From Flavobacterium channae (GTDB taxonomy: Bacteria > Bacteroidota > Bacteroidia > Flavobacteriales > Flavobacteriaceae): a DNA stretch of 64,000 nt. Shown here one piece after another: positions 16,702-25,187 of this stretch. A program made the position numbers and the translations under genes. The notes below the pieces were generated by a model. It was given only the letters and a program-made list of their open reading frames with translations. It did no database searches and was not told the origin of the DNA. How positions within the stretch are numbered: position 1 is the first letter of the stretch; the number at the start of each line of letters is the position of its first letter. The DNA lies in NCBI RefSeq assembly GCF_021172165.1, contig NZ_CP089096.1, forward strand, positions 186,001 to 250,000, read 5' to 3'.

Positions 16702-16917
16702 ATGAGAACAATTATGAATAAAATTATAACGATTTTAGTAGTATTATTTAGTATTCAAGGTGTTTTAGCTGCAGATCCTACTCCGCCGCCGCCAACACCA
16801 CCACCACCACCTGGTTTGCCAATTGATGGCGGGTTAGTTGTGCTGTTCTTTGTGGCATTATTTACTGGTTATTATCTTTCAAAGAAATATATATCTATAA
16901 AAAAAGGCTCTTTATAA
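16702..16917 (+). CDS. small proline-rich membrane protein, function unknown
   Basis: 71 residues from ATG 16702, or 67 from ATG 16714; the promoter position makes both possible. A signal-like N-terminus (IITILVVLFSIQGVLA) is followed by a proline run (TPPPPTPPPPPGLPIDGG), one TM helix (LVVLFFVALFTGYYLS) and a short basic tail (KKYISIKKGSL). The PIDGG-plus-TM pattern recurs, as I recall, in small flavobacterial proteins of unknown role. The stop codon lies in the loop of the terminator hairpin. About 200 bases before it (16498-16701) hold only AT-rich sequence with TTAAGTTTTTTT direct repeats and this promoter. Confidence 0.7.
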   Translation: MRTIMNKIITILVVLFSIQGVLAADPTPPPPTPPPPPGLPIDGGLVVLFFVALFTGYYLSKKYISIKKGSL

Positions 16918-16929
16918 GAGCCTTTTTTT
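16901..16929. terminator. bidirectional terminator between the small protein and ribE
   Basis: AAAAAGGCTCTT pairs with AAGAGCCTTTTT across a 3-nt loop. A and T tracts on both sides serve both converging genes. Confidence 0.85.
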
Positions 16930-17518
16930 ATTTTCTTAATTCGTTAAGTCTGCTAACGTATTTTCCAATTACATCAAATTCTAAATTTACTTCTGTTCCA
17001 ATTTTGAAAGTATTGAAATTTGTGTGTTCAAATGTGTAAGGAATTATAGCAACACTAAAAGAGTCTAATTCAGAATTAACAACTGTTAAACTTGTTCCGT
17101 TAACTGTTATTGATCCTTTTTCGATTGTTATATTATTTAGAGAAGTATCATATTTAAAGGTAAAAACCCAACTTCCGTTTGCTTCTTTTATATTGGTACA
17201 AACTCCAGTTTGATCAACATGGCCTTGAACAATGTGACCGTCTAAACGATCTCCTAATTTCATAGCGCGTTCTAAGTTTACAATATCACCTACTTTCCAA
17301 GTTTCAATCGAAGTTTTGTCGATAGTTTCTTTAATTGCAGTTACAGTGTAATTCTTATTTTCAATTTTTACCACTGTTAAACAAATTCCATTGTGGGCTA
17401 CGCTTTGGTCAATTTTTAATTCATGTGTAATGTCAGATTCTACCGTAACATGCAGGTTTTCCTGATCTTTTTCAATTTCTTTTATAATTCCAAGGGTTTC
17501 TATGATTCCGGTAAACAT
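16928..17518 (-). CDS. ribE: riboflavin synthase, alpha subunit
   Basis: 196 residues from ATG 17518, beginning MFTGIIETLG, the invariant start of this family. Longer in-frame reading upstream would cross the pdxA start and is rejected. Dismutates 6,7-dimethyl-8-ribityllumazine to riboflavin. The two lumazine-binding repeats each carry HNGICLTV-like and VNGTSLTVV motifs. Its own minus-strand promoter (17549-17556) lies back-to-back with that of pdxA. Confidence 0.95.
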   Translation of the reverse strand: MFTGIIETLGIIKEIEKDQENLHVTVESDITHELKIDQSVAHNGICLTVVKIENKNYTVTAIKETIDKTSIETWKVGDIVNLERAMKLGDRLDGHIVQGHVDQTGVCTNIKEANGSWVFTFKYDTSLNNITIEKGSITVNGTSLTVVNSELDSFSVAIIPYTFEHTNFNTFKIGTEVNLEFDVIGKYVSRLNELRK

Positions 17519-17535
17519 AACTGATTTAATTTTAC

Positions 17536-17543
17536 TAAATTTG
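17536..17543 (+). promoter_or_regulatory. -7 promoter element for pdxA
   Basis: TAAATTTG (TAnnTTTG), 33 nt before the ATG at 17577. Confidence 0.6.
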
Positions 17544-17548
17544 CACTT

Positions 17549-17556
17549 CAAAAGTA
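17549..17556 (-). promoter_or_regulatory. -7 promoter element for ribE
   Basis: TACTTTTG on the minus strand, 30 nt before the ATG of ribE and only 5 nt from the pdxA -7 element. Confidence 0.55.
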
Positions 17557-17576
17557 AGCAATAAATCACACTTGTC

Positions 17577-18626
17577 ATGGTTAAAAAAGCAGAAAATATA
17601 ATTGTTGGAATTTCGATTGGAGATTTAAATGGTATTGGAAGCGAAGTAATTTTAAAAACATTTGAAGATACTCGAATGTTAGAATTGTGTACGCCAGTAA
17701 TTTTTGCAAATGCTAAGATTGTTTCTTTTTTGAGAAAAGAATTAAATATTGATATTGCCATTCACGGAATTGATAAAATAGAGCAATTGGTTGTTGGAAA
17801 AATCAACGTACTAAATGTTTGGCGTGAAGGAGTAAATCTTGAATTAGGTAAAAATGATGATGTAGTAGGAAGTTATGCAATTAAATCTTTCGTTGCTGCA
17901 ACAAAAGCTTTAAAAGAAGGTTTGGTTGATGTTTTAGTAACAGCACCTATTAATAAGTATAATATTCAATCAGAAGAATTCAAATTTCCAGGTCATACCG
18001 ATTATTTGGATAAAGAATTAGAAGGCGATGCTTTAATGCTAATGGTTCATGATGATTTACGTGTGGGATTATTAACTGATCATGTTCCTGTAAACGAAGT
18101 TGCAAAACATTTAAATGAAAAATTAATTACAAGTAAAATAAAAACCATAATCCAAACTTTAATTCAGGATTTTGAAATTGAGAAACCTAAAGTTGCTGTT
18201 TTGGGTTTAAATCCACATTCTGGAGATAATGGAGTTATAGGACAAGAAGAAGAAAAGATTATTAAGCCTGCATTGAAAAAATTATTTGAAGCCGGGAATA
18301 TGGTTTTTGGACCATTTCCTGCAGATGGTTTTTTTGGTTCGGCGCAATATGAAAAATACGATGCGGTTATTGCAACTTACCACGACCAAGGATTAATTCC
18401 GTTTAAAACGTTATCTTTTGGTAATGGAGTAAATTATACTGCTGGGTTAAATAAAATTAGAACTTCGCCTGATCATGGAACGGCTTACGAAATTGCAGGT
18501 AAGAAAGTTGCTAATCACGAGTCATTTAAAGAGGCAGTTTATTTAGCAATTGATATTTTTAAGAAAAGAAATGATTATCAAGAGCTTGTGAAAAACCCTT
18601 TAAAAACAAAAGAAAAGCAGTTATAA
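17577..18626 (+). CDS. pdxA: 4-hydroxythreonine-4-phosphate dehydrogenase
   Basis: 349 residues. Oxidises 4-phospho-hydroxy-L-threonine (NAD-dependent) in the DXP-dependent pyridoxal phosphate pathway. Motifs: GISIGDLNGIGSEV near the N-terminus, FPGHTDYL, NPHSGDNG, TYHDQGLIPFK (metal-binding His) and TSPDHGTAYEIAG. Normal length. Divergent from ribE; followed by the DUF177-rpmF pair, which has its own promoter. Confidence 0.95.
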   Translation: MVKKAENIIVGISIGDLNGIGSEVILKTFEDTRMLELCTPVIFANAKIVSFLRKELNIDIAIHGIDKIEQLVVGKINVLNVWREGVNLELGKNDDVVGSYAIKSFVAATKALKEGLVDVLVTAPINKYNIQSEEFKFPGHTDYLDKELEGDALMLMVHDDLRVGLLTDHVPVNEVAKHLNEKLITSKIKTIIQTLIQDFEIEKPKVAVLGLNPHSGDNGVIGQEEEKIIKPALKKLFEAGNMVFGPFPADGFFGSAQYEKYDAVIATYHDQGLIPFKTLSFGNGVNYTAGLNKIRTSPDHGTAYEIAGKKVANHESFKEAVYLAIDIFKKRNDYQELVKNPLKTKEKQL

Positions 18627-18669
18627 ACAAAAAAATGTTTACAACTAGTTTTAATTTACAAATATTTTA

Positions 18670-18677
18670 TATCTTTG
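18670..18677 (+). promoter_or_regulatory. -7 promoter element for DUF177-rpmF
   Basis: TATCTTTG (TAnnTTTG), 30 nt before the ATG at 18708. Confidence 0.6.
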
Positions 18678-18707
18678 CACACCTTTTAAAAAGGTAAAAC
18701 TGTTGTT

Positions 18708-19247
18708 ATGAACAATTTAAAAGAATATTTAATTCCATTCGTGGGGTTAAAAATAGGGAAGCATCAGTTTGATTATCAAATAGATAATACGTTCTTTAAA
18801 AACTTTGATTACGACGAATTTAATAGCGTTTCGGTTAAAGTTGATATTGTTTTGGAAAAGAAAAGCACAATGCTTGAACTCAATTTTAAACACAAAGGAA
18901 CTGTAAATGTGCCTTGCGATGTTTCTGGAGAAGAGTTTGATTTACCAATTAAAGGAAAACTAAAACTTTTAGTAAAGTTTGGTGATACTTTTAATGATGA
19001 CAATGAGGAGTTGCTCATATTGCCACATGGTGAATATCAAGTAAATGTTGCACAATACATTTATGAATCAATTGTGTTGTCAGTTCCTTTAAGAAGAATA
19101 CATCCAGGAGTTAAAGACGGTTCTTTAACAGATGTTATCGAAAAATTGGAATCGCTTTCACCAAAAGAAAATAAAAAAGAAGAACAACAAAGTAATGATA
19201 TTGACCCTAGATGGGAGAATTTAAAAAAACTATTAACGGATAAATAA
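18708..19247 (+). CDS. DUF177 (YceD-like) protein linked to L32
   Basis: 179 residues. Nine bases before rpmF, the context that defines this family (YceD/DUF177, implicated in 23S rRNA accumulation or ribosome assembly in other bacteria and plastids). Sequence features: an N-terminal beta-rich part (FVGLKIGKHQFDYQIDN), a conserved Cys in VNVPCDVSGEEFDLPIKG, and an acidic DDNEELLILPHGEYQVNV region. Function is inferred from family and neighbour, not from catalytic residues. Confidence 0.88.
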   Translation: MNNLKEYLIPFVGLKIGKHQFDYQIDNTFFKNFDYDEFNSVSVKVDIVLEKKSTMLELNFKHKGTVNVPCDVSGEEFDLPIKGKLKLLVKFGDTFNDDNEELLILPHGEYQVNVAQYIYESIVLSVPLRRIHPGVKDGSLTDVIEKLESLSPKENKKEEQQSNDIDPRWENLKKLLTDK

Positions 19248-19256
19248 AATAGAACA

Positions 19257-19451
19257 ATGGCACATCCTAAGAGAAGACAGTCGTCTACAAGAAGAGATAA
19301 GAGAAGAACACATTACAAAGCGACAGTTGCTCAAATTGCAACATGTCCAACTACTGGTGAAGCACATTTATACCACAGAGCTTACTGGCATGAAGGTAAA
19401 ATGTACTACAGAGGTCAAGTTGTAATTGATAAAAATGAAGCAGTAGCTTAA
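19257..19451 (+). CDS. rpmF: 50S ribosomal protein L32
   Basis: 64 residues beginning [20 protein letters not shown], the standard basic L32 N-terminus. Only one Cys ([13 protein letters not shown]) is present, so this is a form without the four-Cys zinc ribbon. Downstream in the DUF177 operon and ended by a strong terminator. Confidence 0.97.
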   Translation: MAHPKRRQSSTRRDKRRTHYKATVAQIATCPTTGEAHLYHRAYWHEGKMYYRGQVVIDKNEAVA

Positions 19452-19470
19452 TTGCGTCAAAAAAATAGAG

Positions 19471-19498
19471 AAAACTCTCACATTGTGAGAGTTTTTTT
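19471..19498 (+). terminator. terminator after rpmF
   Basis: AAAACTCTCAC pairs with GTGAGAGTTTT across a 3-nt loop, followed by Ts. Confidence 0.9.
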
Positions 19499-19509
19499 GT
19501 TAAGTACCC

Positions 19510-19538
19510 ATTCGTTTTTATAATTAACAAAAACGAAT
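19510..19538. repeat. inverted repeat upstream of fabH-accB-accC, operator candidate
   Basis: ATTCGTTTTT (19510-19519) and AAAAACGAAT (19529-19538) are perfect inverted arms 9 nt apart. A related ACTCGTTTAA follows at 19542-19551. There is no T tract on the plus side, so a binding site is more likely than a terminator. The remaining bases up to 19616 show no good TAnnTTTG. Confidence 0.5.
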
Positions 19539-19616
19539 AGGACTCGTTTAATTTTTTTTTTGTAATTTCCACCACTTTTTGAACTTTAGAAGTTCTGAAG
19601 GAAAAATTAATCAAAG

Positions 19617-20612
19617 ATGAATAAAATAACAGCAGCAATTACGGCAGTAGGTTCTTATGTTCCCGAATATGTTCTGTCGAATCAAGTTTTGGAAACGTTA
19701 GTTGATACTAATGACGAATGGATTACTACTCGTACCGGAATTAAAGAAAGAAGATTGTTAAAAGAAGAAGGTCAAGGAACTTCTTATATGGCAATTAAAG
19801 CCGCTCAAAACTTATTAGAAAAAGCCAATTTAGATCCTAAAGAAATTGATTTAGTGATTATGGCAACAGCAACACCAGATATGCCTGTAGCTTCAACAGG
19901 AGTTTATGTTGCTACACAAATTGGTGCAACAAATGCATTTGCATACGATTTACAAGCTGCATGTTCAAGCTTTCTTTACGGAATGTCAACTGCTTCAGCT
20001 TACATTGCTTCAGGAAAATATAAAAAAGTTTTATTAATTGGAGCAGACAAAATGTCTTCAATTATAGATTATACAGATAGAGCCACTTGTATCATTTTTG
20101 GCGATGGTGCAGGGGCTGTTTTGTTTGAACCAAATACTGATGGATTAGGTCTTCAAGATGAATTACTTAGAAGTGATGGAATCGGAAGAGAATTTTTAAA
20201 AATCGAAGCAGGTGGTTCAATTTTGCCTCCAACAGAAGAAACAGTTAAAAATAAACAACATTTTGTTTTCCAAGACGGAAAAACGGTTTTCAAATACGCT
20301 GTTTCAGGAATGGCAGATGTAAGTGAGAAAATTATGGAACGTAATAATTTATCTCACGACGATGTTAATTGGTTAGTAGCACATCAAGCTAATCGAAGAA
20401 TTATTGATGCAACTGCTAATAGAATGGGTGTAGACGAATCAAAAGTCTTAATAAACATTCAAAAATATGGTAATACCACTTCAGCTACCTTACCACTTTT
20501 GTTGTCTGATTTCGAAAATCAATTGAAAAAAGGAGATAATATTATCTTTGCAGCATTTGGAGGAGGATTCACTTGGGGTGCTATCTATTTAAAATGGGCT
20601 TATACTAAATAA
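19617..20612 (+). CDS. fabH: 3-oxoacyl-[acyl-carrier-protein] synthase III
   Basis: 331 residues. Condenses acetyl-CoA (or a branched primer) with malonyl-ACP to start fatty acid synthesis. The catalytic triad is visible: Cys116 in LQAACSSFLYG, His256 in VAHQANRRI and Asn286 in KYGNTTSAT. GDGAGAVLFE and the C-terminal FAAFGGGFTWGA are also typical. Start ATG 19617. It is 26 nt upstream of accB, so priming and malonyl-CoA supply are probably co-transcribed. Confidence 0.96.
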   Translation: MNKITAAITAVGSYVPEYVLSNQVLETLVDTNDEWITTRTGIKERRLLKEEGQGTSYMAIKAAQNLLEKANLDPKEIDLVIMATATPDMPVASTGVYVATQIGATNAFAYDLQAACSSFLYGMSTASAYIASGKYKKVLLIGADKMSSIIDYTDRATCIIFGDGAGAVLFEPNTDGLGLQDELLRSDGIGREFLKIEAGGSILPPTEETVKNKQHFVFQDGKTVFKYAVSGMADVSEKIMERNNLSHDDVNWLVAHQANRRIIDATANRMGVDESKVLINIQKYGNTTSATLPLLLSDFENQLKKGDNIIFAAFGGGFTWGAIYLKWAYTK

Positions 20613-20638
20613 AAACAAACTAAACTAAATCAAATATT

Positions 20639-21127
20639 ATGGATATTAGAGAGATTCAAAACCTAATCAAATTTGTAGCAAAATCAGGTGCTACAGAAGT
20701 AAAATTAGAAATGGACGATTTTAAAATCACCATAAAAACAACTGCTGAAGGTACAGAAAGTACTACAACTTATGTTCAGCAAATGCCTATGGCAGCTGCA
20801 CCACAAATGGCAGCTCCACAAGTAGTAGCGGCTCCTGCTATTGCAGATGCTCCTGCTGCAACTCCTGCTGCGGATGATAATTCTAAATATATCACTGTAA
20901 AATCTCCAATTATTGGAACTTTCTATAGAAAACCAGCTCCAGACAAACCTATGTTTGTTGAAGTAGGTTCAACTATTGGAAAAGGAGATGTTCTTTGTGT
21001 GATTGAAGCAATGAAATTATTCAACGAAATCGAATCTGAAGTTTCTGGTAAAATTGTAAAAGTTTTAGTAGATGATTCATCTCCAGTTGAATTCGATCAA
21101 CCATTATTCTTAGTTGATCCGTCATAA
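20639..21127 (+). CDS. accB: biotin carboxyl carrier protein of acetyl-CoA carboxylase
   Basis: 162 residues. The C-terminal biotinyl domain has the attachment site CVIEAMKLFNEIESE with biotin on Lys126. The middle is an Ala/Pro-rich flexible linker (MAAAPQMAAPQVVAAPAIAD). Carries CO2 between biotin carboxylase (accC, next gene) and the carboxyltransferase. The 91-nt spacer to accC is filled with short tandem repeats. Confidence 0.97.
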   Translation: MDIREIQNLIKFVAKSGATEVKLEMDDFKITIKTTAEGTESTTTYVQQMPMAAAPQMAAPQVVAAPAIADAPAATPAADDNSKYITVKSPIIGTFYRKPAPDKPMFVEVGSTIGKGDVLCVIEAMKLFNEIESEVSGKIVKVLVDDSSPVEFDQPLFLVDPS

Positions 21128-21128
21128 T

Positions 21129-21156
21129 AAGTTAGAAGTTAGAAGTTAAAAGTTAG
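21129..21156. repeat. 7-bp tandem repeat, AAGTTAG x4
   Basis: AAGTTAG, AAGTTAG, AAGTTAA, AAGTTAG in direct succession in the accB-accC spacer. Confidence 0.85.
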
Positions 21157-21173
21157 AAATTTTTCTTACTTCA

Positions 21174-21213
21174 TAATTGTCTAATTGACACATTGTCTAA
21201 TTATCTAATTAAA
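21174..21213. repeat. 8-bp degenerate tandem repeat, TAATTGTC-like x5
   Basis: TAATTGTC, TAATTGAC, ACATTGTC, TAATTATC, TAATTAAA follow each other in the same spacer, ending 5 nt before the accC ATG. Confidence 0.8.
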
Positions 21214-21218
21214 GAAAC

Positions 21219-22568
21219 ATGTTTAAAAAAATATTAATTGCCAATAGAGGAGAAATTGCACTTCGTGTAATTAGAACTTGTAGAGAAATGGGAATTAAAA
21301 CTGTAGCAGTTTATTCTACAGCAGACGCAGATAGTTTGCATGTAAAATTTGCTGATGAAGCAGTTTGTATTGGGCCACCTCCAAGTAACTTATCTTACTT
21401 AAAAATGTCAAATATTATAGCTGCTGCAGAAATTACTAATGCAGATGCTATTCACCCAGGATACGGATTCTTATCTGAAAATGCTAAATTTTCTAAAATT
21501 TGTCAAGAACACGGGATCAAATTTATTGGAGCTTCTCCTGAAATGATTGAGAAAATGGGAGATAAGGCGACTGCAAAATCTACTATGTTAGAAGCAGGAG
21601 TTCCTTGTGTACCAGGTTCTGAAGGAATTTTAGAAGACTTTGAACAAGCTAAAAAAGTAGCTAAAGAAATTGGTTATCCAGTTATGATGAAAGCTACTGC
21701 TGGTGGTGGTGGAAAAGGAATGCGTGCAATTTGGAAAGAAGAAGAGCTTGAAAAAGCTTGGGAAAGTGCACGTATGGAAGCTGCTGCTGCTTTCGGTAAC
21801 GATGGTATGTACATGGAAAAACTTATCGAAGAGCCTCGTCATATCGAGATTCAGGTTGTGGGAGATTCTTATGGAAAAGCATGTCACCTTTCTGAAAGAG
21901 ATTGTTCGGTTCAACGTCGTCACCAAAAATTAACGGAAGAAACGCCATCTCCATTTATGACGGATGAATTACGTGAGAAAATGGGAACAGCGGCTGTTAA
22001 AGCAGCAGAATATATTAAATATGAAGGTGCTGGAACAGTAGAGTTTTTAGTTGACAAACACCGTAACTTCTACTTCATGGAAATGAATACTCGTATCCAA
22101 GTAGAACACCCAATTACCGAACAAGTTGTAGATTACGATTTAATTCGTGAGCAAATTATGGTAGCGGCTGGAATTCCAATTTCTGGTAAAAACTACTATC
22201 CACAATTACATTCAATTGAGTGTCGTATTAATGCTGAGGATCCTTATAACGATTTCCGCCCTTCGCCAGGTAAAATTACGGTTTTACATGCGCCAGGAGG
22301 ACACGGAGTGCGTTTAGATACTCACGTTTACGCTGGATATACAATCCCGCCAAATTATGACTCTATGATTGCTAAGTTGATTACAACTGCTCAAACAAGA
22401 GAAGAGGCTATCAATAAAATGAAGCGTGCTTTAGATGAGTTCGTAATTGAAGGAATCAAAACCACAATCCCATTCCACAGACAATTAATGGATGAACCAG
22501 ATTATGTGGCTGGAAATTATACTACAAAATTCATGGAATCATTTGTAATGAATGAGCCTCAAGAATAA
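21219..22568 (+). CDS. accC: biotin carboxylase subunit of acetyl-CoA carboxylase
   Basis: 449 residues, standard length. ATP-dependent carboxylation of biotin on AccB. Biotin carboxylase and ATP-grasp motifs: [44 protein letters not shown] (ATP loop), [16 protein letters not shown] (active-site Glu and Arg) and RINAEDP. Last gene of the fabH-accB-accC unit, ended by the hairpin at 22573-22605. The alpha/beta carboxyltransferase genes are not in the window. Confidence 0.97.
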   Translation: MFKKILIANRGEIALRVIRTCREMGIKTVAVYSTADADSLHVKFADEAVCIGPPPSNLSYLKMSNIIAAAEITNADAIHPGYGFLSENAKFSKICQEHGIKFIGASPEMIEKMGDKATAKSTMLEAGVPCVPGSEGILEDFEQAKKVAKEIGYPVMMKATAGGGGKGMRAIWKEEELEKAWESARMEAAAAFGNDGMYMEKLIEEPRHIEIQVVGDSYGKACHLSERDCSVQRRHQKLTEETPSPFMTDELREKMGTAAVKAAEYIKYEGAGTVEFLVDKHRNFYFMEMNTRIQVEHPITEQVVDYDLIREQIMVAAGIPISGKNYYPQLHSIECRINAEDPYNDFRPSPGKITVLHAPGGHGVRLDTHVYAGYTIPPNYDSMIAKLITTAQTREEAINKMKRALDEFVIEGIKTTIPFHRQLMDEPDYVAGNYTTKFMESFVMNEPQE

Positions 22569-22572
22569 AAAC

Positions 22573-22606
22573 AAAAAAGCGATTTCAATTTGAAATCGCT
22601 TTTTTT
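22573..22606. terminator. bidirectional terminator between accC and the HExxH protein gene
   Basis: A 15-bp perfect stem (22573-22587 with 22591-22605, arms AAAAAAGCGATTTCA) around a 3-nt loop. Confidence 0.9.
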
Positions 22607-23120
22607 ATCCTAAACTTTTGATTAATTCCTCAATTTCTAACTTCTGATTTTCATATTTCAATCGCAACGGTTTGGCTTCTTTTTCTGAACGATCGTAATA
22701 TACCATCGCTTTTTCAGCAAAAAACTTTTGATGAAAAGCAGAAGCTTTTGGTATTAATGGAAACTCTTTATGAAATAACATTTCGTAATACGCTTGCCAT
22801 TCACGTTCATTTTTGTCTTGCATGGCTACTTCTGGTGCTTTCTGTTTTACATGCATCATTTCATGAGCTAGTAAATTCAACATCAAAACCAATGGGAATT
22901 CAAACGTGTTTTCTGGAATTCGAATAATTTGTGGTCCGCCTATTTCACCTTCAGCTGTCATTAAAATAAAATCCGGTTTTGCGGCTTCTCTAAATTCAAA
23001 TCCTATAAAATTTGGATGTTCTAATTGGTACACATTTAAAAGCCATAGTGCTGCTTCTTTCGTTAAGCCGTGCTTATGAAAGGTTTTTATGGTGAGTTCT
23101 ATGTCTTCGTAAGATAACAT
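22605..23120 (-). CDS. putative HExxH metallopeptidase-like protein, function unknown
   Basis: 171 residues, no signal peptide, so probably cytoplasmic. LNLLAHEMMHVKQKAPE (about 92-108) contains HEMMH, a zinc-type HExxH, followed by an acidic helix (DKNEREWQAYYE) that could give a third ligand. The C-terminus is a charged helix (EKEAKPLRLKYENQKLE). I do not recognise the family; a protease role is inferred only from HExxH. Its stop lies in the terminator hairpin shared with accC. Confidence 0.75.
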   Translation of the reverse strand: MLSYEDIELTIKTFHKHGLTKEAALWLLNVYQLEHPNFIGFEFREAAKPDFILMTAEGEIGGPQIIRIPENTFEFPLVLMLNLLAHEMMHVKQKAPEVAMQDKNEREWQAYYEMLFHKEFPLIPKASAFHQKFFAEKAMVYYDRSEKEAKPLRLKYENQKLEIEELIKSLG

Positions 23121-23189
23121 TTATATTGCGTATTAATTATTAAAGGCAAGAACAATTTGAAATTTGAACTTGCCTTTGAATTTGAATTT

Positions 23190-25094
23190 TTACAATGTTT
23201 CTTTCAACCAACCAAAAAATTCTCTTTGCCAAACCAATGCATTTTGTGGTTTTAGTACCCAATGGTTTTCATCTGGAAACAACAAGAATTTACTTTTAAT
23301 TCCTTTTAGTTGTGCTGCTTGAAATGCTTCTTGTCCTTGTCCAATTGGCACACGGTAATCTTTTCCCCCTTGGATAATTAAAATTGGTGTATTCCAGTTG
23401 TTGATTAACTTAATTGGATTGAATTCGTTATACGTTTTTTGAGCAGTTGCATTGTCTTTTTCCCAATAAGCACCACCTGAATCCCAATTGGTAAAGAAAA
23501 CTTCTTCTGTAGTTCCATACATGCTTTCTGTGTTGAAAATTCCACAGTGTGAAATGAATGTTTTGAAACGATTTTTGTGAATTCCTGCTAAATAGAAAAC
23601 AGAATAACCACCATAACTAGCTCCTACAGCACCTAAACGGTTTTTATCTACATACGATTCTTTTGCTACATCATCAATTGCTGCTAAGTAATCATCCATA
23701 ACTTGTCCACCCCAATCTCCAGAAATTTGTTCGTTCCAAGCCGTTCCGTGTCCTGGCATTCCTCTTCGGTTTGGCGCTACAATTACATAGCCTTGTGAAG
23801 CCATTAATTGGAAATTCCAACGGAAAGAATACGATTGTGTTAATGCACTTTGTGGGCCACCTTGACAGTATAAAAGTGTAGGGTATTTTTTAGTTTTATC
23901 AAAATTTGGTGGTAAAATTACCCATACCAACATTTTTTTGCCATCGGTTGTTGTTATCCAACGTCTTTCTGTTTTACAAGTGTTGATTTTCGCATAAGTA
24001 TCTTGGTTTACATTAGTTATTTGATTCCAAGTTTTCTTTGCTAAATCGTATGAATATACTTCTGGAGCATGGTTCATATCGTTTCTTGTTACTAAAACAG
24101 CAGTTCCCGAAAAACCTACAATAGCATTCACATCAAAATCACCATTTGTTAATTGTGTTACTCGAACAGCAATTCTAGTTAATCCTGGAAAATTGACTTC
24201 AAATAATTGTTTTGTACCTTCAATTGGCGCAATGAAATACACTTTCTTTCCGTCTTTACTCCAAGTGTAACTATCTACTGTGCCATCCCAACCTGCAGTT
24301 AGATTGATATCTACGCCTCTATGACGAACAATAATATCGTTTTTATCTGCTTCATAACCATCACGTTTCATTTGCAGCCAAGTTAAATCACCTTTTGGAG
24401 AAAACTGAGGAGCAGTGTCGTAACCTAAATTCTTTTCAGTTAGGTTTTTAGTTGTTTTAGTTGCTAAATCGAACTCATATAAATCAGTATTTGTACTTGT
24501 AGCATAAGCTGTTCCAGCTTTCTTTTTACAAACATAGATGATTTTAGTTCCATCTGGTGACCAAATAAAATCTTCATCACCACCAAAAGGTTTTTGAGGT
24601 GCATCGTAAGGTTCGTTTGGCATGATATCTATTCCAGTAGCATCTTTTTTATTTTCCGAGTAGAAAACGTGGTTGTGTGTTCCATCATTCCAAGTGTCCC
24701 AATGGCGATAATCTAAGCCTGTGTAAACTTGTGCCGTAGTTTTTGATAATTCTGGATAAAGGTCTTTTCCTAATAATTTTTCTACCTTAACTTCTTTTGA
24801 AAATAACAGAAATTTTCCGTCAGGAGAAACATTTTTATCAGCTAATAACGATTTGTAATCTTCCACCAAAGTGGCAGTTCCGCCTTGAACAGGAATTGTA
24901 TAATATTTTGAATTGATTTTATTTTCTTCAATAGAAGGTGTTCCCACTTTGTAAACTAAAAGTTTTCCATCTTTCGAAATTCCTAAAGGTGTAACTCTTC
25001 CTAATTGCCATAAGGTTTCGGGAGTCATTACGTTTTGTGCGCTTGCAGCAGTTATACTCATAATATAAGTAATTAGTAAGGCTAATTTTTTCAT
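23190..25094 (-). CDS. S9 family serine peptidase (acylaminoacyl/dipeptidyl-peptidase-like), secreted
   Basis: 634 residues from ATG 25094 (MKKLALLITYIMSITAASAQ, signal peptide). An in-frame ATG at 25115 would put the start on the transcription start site, so it is rejected. The N-terminal half is a beta-propeller (WSPDGTKIIYV, WSKDGKKVYFI repeats). The C-terminal alpha/beta hydrolase has Ser493 in VGASYGGYS, Asp579 in GGKDYRVP and His611 in DENHWVLKP. Probably periplasmic; cleaves short peptides, complementing the secreted proteases. Exact specificity (S9B or S9C) uncertain. Confidence 0.92.
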   Translation of the reverse strand: MKKLALLITYIMSITAASAQNVMTPETLWQLGRVTPLGISKDGKLLVYKVGTPSIEENKINSKYYTIPVQGGTATLVEDYKSLLADKNVSPDGKFLLFSKEVKVEKLLGKDLYPELSKTTAQVYTGLDYRHWDTWNDGTHNHVFYSENKKDATGIDIMPNEPYDAPQKPFGGDEDFIWSPDGTKIIYVCKKKAGTAYATSTNTDLYEFDLATKTTKNLTEKNLGYDTAPQFSPKGDLTWLQMKRDGYEADKNDIIVRHRGVDINLTAGWDGTVDSYTWSKDGKKVYFIAPIEGTKQLFEVNFPGLTRIAVRVTQLTNGDFDVNAIVGFSGTAVLVTRNDMNHAPEVYSYDLAKKTWNQITNVNQDTYAKINTCKTERRWITTTDGKKMLVWVILPPNFDKTKKYPTLLYCQGGPQSALTQSYSFRWNFQLMASQGYVIVAPNRRGMPGHGTAWNEQISGDWGGQVMDDYLAAIDDVAKESYVDKNRLGAVGASYGGYSVFYLAGIHKNRFKTFISHCGIFNTESMYGTTEEVFFTNWDSGGAYWEKDNATAQKTYNEFNPIKLINNWNTPILIIQGGKDYRVPIGQGQEAFQAAQLKGIKSKFLLFPDENHWVLKPQNALVWQREFFGWLKETL

Positions 25095-25122
25095 GGTTGT
25101 AAATATTAATGGCATAAAAATA

Positions 25123-25130
25123 CAAAAATA
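25123..25130 (-). promoter_or_regulatory. -7 promoter element for the S9 peptidase
   Basis: TATTTTTG on the minus strand, 28 nt before the ATG at 25094. Confidence 0.55.
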
Positions 25131-25137
25131 TAGCCAT

Positions 25138-25168
25138 AAAAAAACCGCCCAATAGTTGAGCGGTTTTT
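25138..25168 (-). terminator. terminator after metalloprotease paralogue 4
   Basis: AAAAACCGC pairs with GCGGTTTTT across an 11-nt loop; the T tract lies in minus-strand orientation. Confidence 0.8.
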
Positions 25169-25187
25169 AGATTTCCATTTATTGGAA

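Noticed and set aside
17519..17761. 81-residue N-terminal extension of ribE
   Set aside because: It would overlap the pdxA start and both promoters; MFTGIIETLG is the true family start.
19510..19538. Second terminator for rpmF
   Set aside because: No T tract follows and a strong terminator already lies at 19471-19498.
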